Shown: one piece after another, positions 61,986 through 64,000 of the stretch
How the letters are laid out: each line of letters opens with the position of its first letter
Position numbering within the stretch: the stretch's first letter is position 1
From: Artemia franciscana
Taxonomy: Eukaryota > Arthropoda > Branchiopoda > Anostraca > Artemiidae
Direction of reading: 5' to 3'
NCBI RefSeq assembly: GCF_032884065.1
Contig: NC_088872.1
Location: 1,240,001 to 1,304,000, forward strand
Length of the DNA: 64,000 nt
Made by a program: the position numbers and the translations under genes
Notes under the pieces: generated by a model
What the model saw: the letters and a program-made list of their open reading frames with translations, nothing else
Databases searched by the model: none
Told to the model about the DNA's origin: nothing

Positions 61986-64000
61986 AATTTAATATGAAAT
62001 TAAATAAAAAATACAAATTTTCTCAACTGAAAGTAAGGAACAACATTAAAACTTAAAACGAACAGAAATTAGTACGTATATGAGGGGGTTGCCCGCTCCG
62101 CAGTACCTCACTCTTTACGCTGAAGTTTGACTTTTGATTCCAATTATTTAAGAATGATTCCTGATACACAAGGGCCTTTTAATTAGAATAATAAGCTTTT
62201 TAAAAATTTTAAAAAAACTTTAGTGCAAAGAGTGAGGTACTCAGGAAGGGAAAACCCTTTACGTAATAATTCTGTTCGAAGTTTTAATGTTGCTCCTTAT
62301 TTTCAGTTGAAAAACATGTTTTTTTATTTAATTCTTAGGGAATTGGAACTAAATTTTAACTTTAGTGTAAACAACGAATTATTGACGAGAGGGCGAACCT
62401 GCTCATATACGTAATAAAAATATACGAATACAGAAGTCCGTTGCGCAAGTTAATTTGTAAGCTACGTATATTTATTAATAATAAAAACATTCGTAAATGA
62501 AATAGAAGGTTCTAGTGGCCTTTTTAAGTAATTAAATAAAAATAAAGTTTTTTTAACGGAAAGTAAGGAGCGGCATTAAAACTTAAAACAAACAGAAATT
62601 ATTTCGTATATGAAAGGGGCTGCTTCCTCATCAACGCCCCGCTCTTTACGCTAAAGTTTGACTCTTTCTCTTAACTCCACTTTTTAAAATAGTAAAAAAC
62701 TTTAGCGTAAAGAGCGGGGCGTTGATGAGGAAGCAGCCCCTTTCATATACGAAGTGACTTCTGTTCGTTTTAGGTTTTAATGCCGCTCCTTACTTTCTGT
62801 TAAAAAAGCTTGTTTTTTTATATTTAAATTCTGAATGTTTTTGAATCAATGCATGTTTTGATTATGGCTTTCCGCAGATGAATAATTAAAACGAAATTTG
62901 CATATTTGTTTTTTTTTTGGCTAAATGGCTTTCTCATAGTGTTGATCGAATTATTTTGAGTAAAAAGGGAGCGCGGGAGGAGGCCTAGTTGCCCTCCGAT
63001 TTTTGGTTACTTAAAAAGGCAACTAGAACTTTTAATTTTTTAACGAATGTTTTTATTAGTAGAAGATATACGTAACTTGCAAGTTAGCTTACGCAAAGAA
63101 CTTATGGATTCTCATCTTTTTATTACGTATATGGGGGGGCTCACCCCCTCGTCAGTACCTCGCTCTTTACACTAAAGCTTAAATTTTGTCCCTATTCCTT
63201 AAGAATGACCCCTGAATCACAAAGCCGTAGAATAAATAGTTGAAATTACTAAAAATACTTTAGCGTAAAGAGCGGGGCATTAGGAAGAGGCGAGCCCATC
63301 ATATGCGTAATAATTTCTGTTCGTTTTAAGTTTTAATGCCTCTCCTTACTTTCAGTTGAAAAAACTTTTTCATATTTATTTTTTCATTGTTTTTTTTTTT
63401 AATAATGCTAGAAAATCCTGCGCTCCCTTCATGAAAATTTTCTTCCACCACGACACATTCCTCCAAGGAAAATTCACCCAACATATATCCCTCTTCTCAA
63501 CCCTCCCCCCCCCAACCTAAAAATCCCCCTGAAAACGTCTGTCCACTTCCAAATAACCATTACTATATGTAAGCACTGGTCAAAGTTTGTAACTTGTAGC
63601 CCCTCCCAGGAGGACTGTGGGGGAGTAAATCGCCCCCAAAGACATAGTTATAAGGTTTTTCGACTACGGTGAATAAAATGGCTATCTCAGACTTTTGATC
63701 CGGTGACTTTGGAAAAATAATTGGCGTTGGAGCGGGTCTAGGTACCCTCCAATTTTTTGGTCACTTAAAAAGGGTACTAGAACTTTTTTTCCGTTAGAAT
63801 GAGCCCTCTCGCAAGATTCTAGGACAACTGGGTCGATACGATCACCCCTGAGAAAAAAAAACAAACAAAAAAACAGTAAACACGCTTCCTTGATCTGTAT
63901 TCTGGCAAAAAATGCGAAATTACACATTTTTATAGATAGGAGCTTGAAACTTGTACAATAAGGTTCTCTGATACGCTGAATCTGGTGGTATGATTTTCGT
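61986..64000 (+). repeat. R1 repeat, copy g (continues past window end)
   Basis: Two successive palindrome regions: a decayed one (62010-62330; arms around cagtacctcactctttacgc) and a near-perfect one (62531-62826). Then the first module (62920-63060), the second inverted repeat (63120-63320), the cttccaaataaccattac part, the second module (63675-63860) and the start of the conserved end. The window stops before the terminal hairpin. Confidence 0.85.
62531..62826. repeat. Large palindrome in R1 copy g
   Basis: Arms 62531-62660 and 62694-62826, almost fully complementary, ~33-bp loop. Both arms carry gcggcatt where copy f has gcgacatt in both arms. Confidence 0.85.

Overview
This is a repeat-dominated stretch of a eukaryotic, almost certainly metazoan genome. 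An arthropod, perhaps a crustacean, is my best guess from the mix of non-LTR retrotransposons, Helitrons and long (TA)n arrays, but nothing in the window proves the taxon. I find no host protein-coding gene, rRNA gene or intact tRNA gene. Every stretch with recognisable protein similarity is transposable-element debris.

Layout. 1-15 kb: relics of an AT-rich interspersed family (called R1 here), then a ~4.7 kb tandem array of ~430-bp monomers (R2) derived from an internal R1 segment, then mostly anonymous DNA with a telomere-like inverted repeat at 12.0 kb and fold-back/MITE-like R4. 15-19.8 kb: a decayed reverse-transcriptase pseudogene (minus), then a 5'-truncated non-LTR retrotransposon (copy 1, plus) with broken ORF1 and ORF2 (endonuclease + reverse transcriptase). 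19.8-23.1 kb: Helitron pieces, a (TA)n array and repeat R5. A 100-N gap lies at 23,100-23,199. 23.2-26.4 kb: a second, ~99% identical copy of the retrotransposon. 26.9-33.3 kb: three head-to-tail minus-strand Helitrons (C, D, A) separated by (TA)n, followed by R5 again. The order retrotransposon - Helitron - (TA)n - R5 therefore occurs twice, with the gap exactly between the two series, which looks like two overlapping contig ends or haplotypes placed in tandem.

35-48.9 kb: R5/R1 copies, two relics of the C-terminal tail of an RTE-like reverse transcriptase, and an R1 copy carrying a ~290-bp tandem array. 48.9-53.4 kb: mostly anonymous. 53.5-58.4 kb: two more Helitrons (B1, B2); B2 keeps the Rep (HUH) core, the zinc-ribbon region and a charged repeat N-terminus in broken frames. 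58.4-58.7 kb: compound (TA)n-(GA)n. 58.8-59.8 kb: two pol fragments of a Jockey/CR1-like retrotransposon in opposite orientation. 62-64 kb: another R1 copy with a large palindrome.

The most novel material is R1: ~130-bp inverted-repeat arms whose variants are shared between the two arms of one copy, internal modules that have expanded twice into tandem arrays, and a terminal 9-bp-stem hairpin at a fixed edge in six copies. The architecture resembles Helentron-associated (HINE/DINE-1-like) elements, but that assignment is inference.
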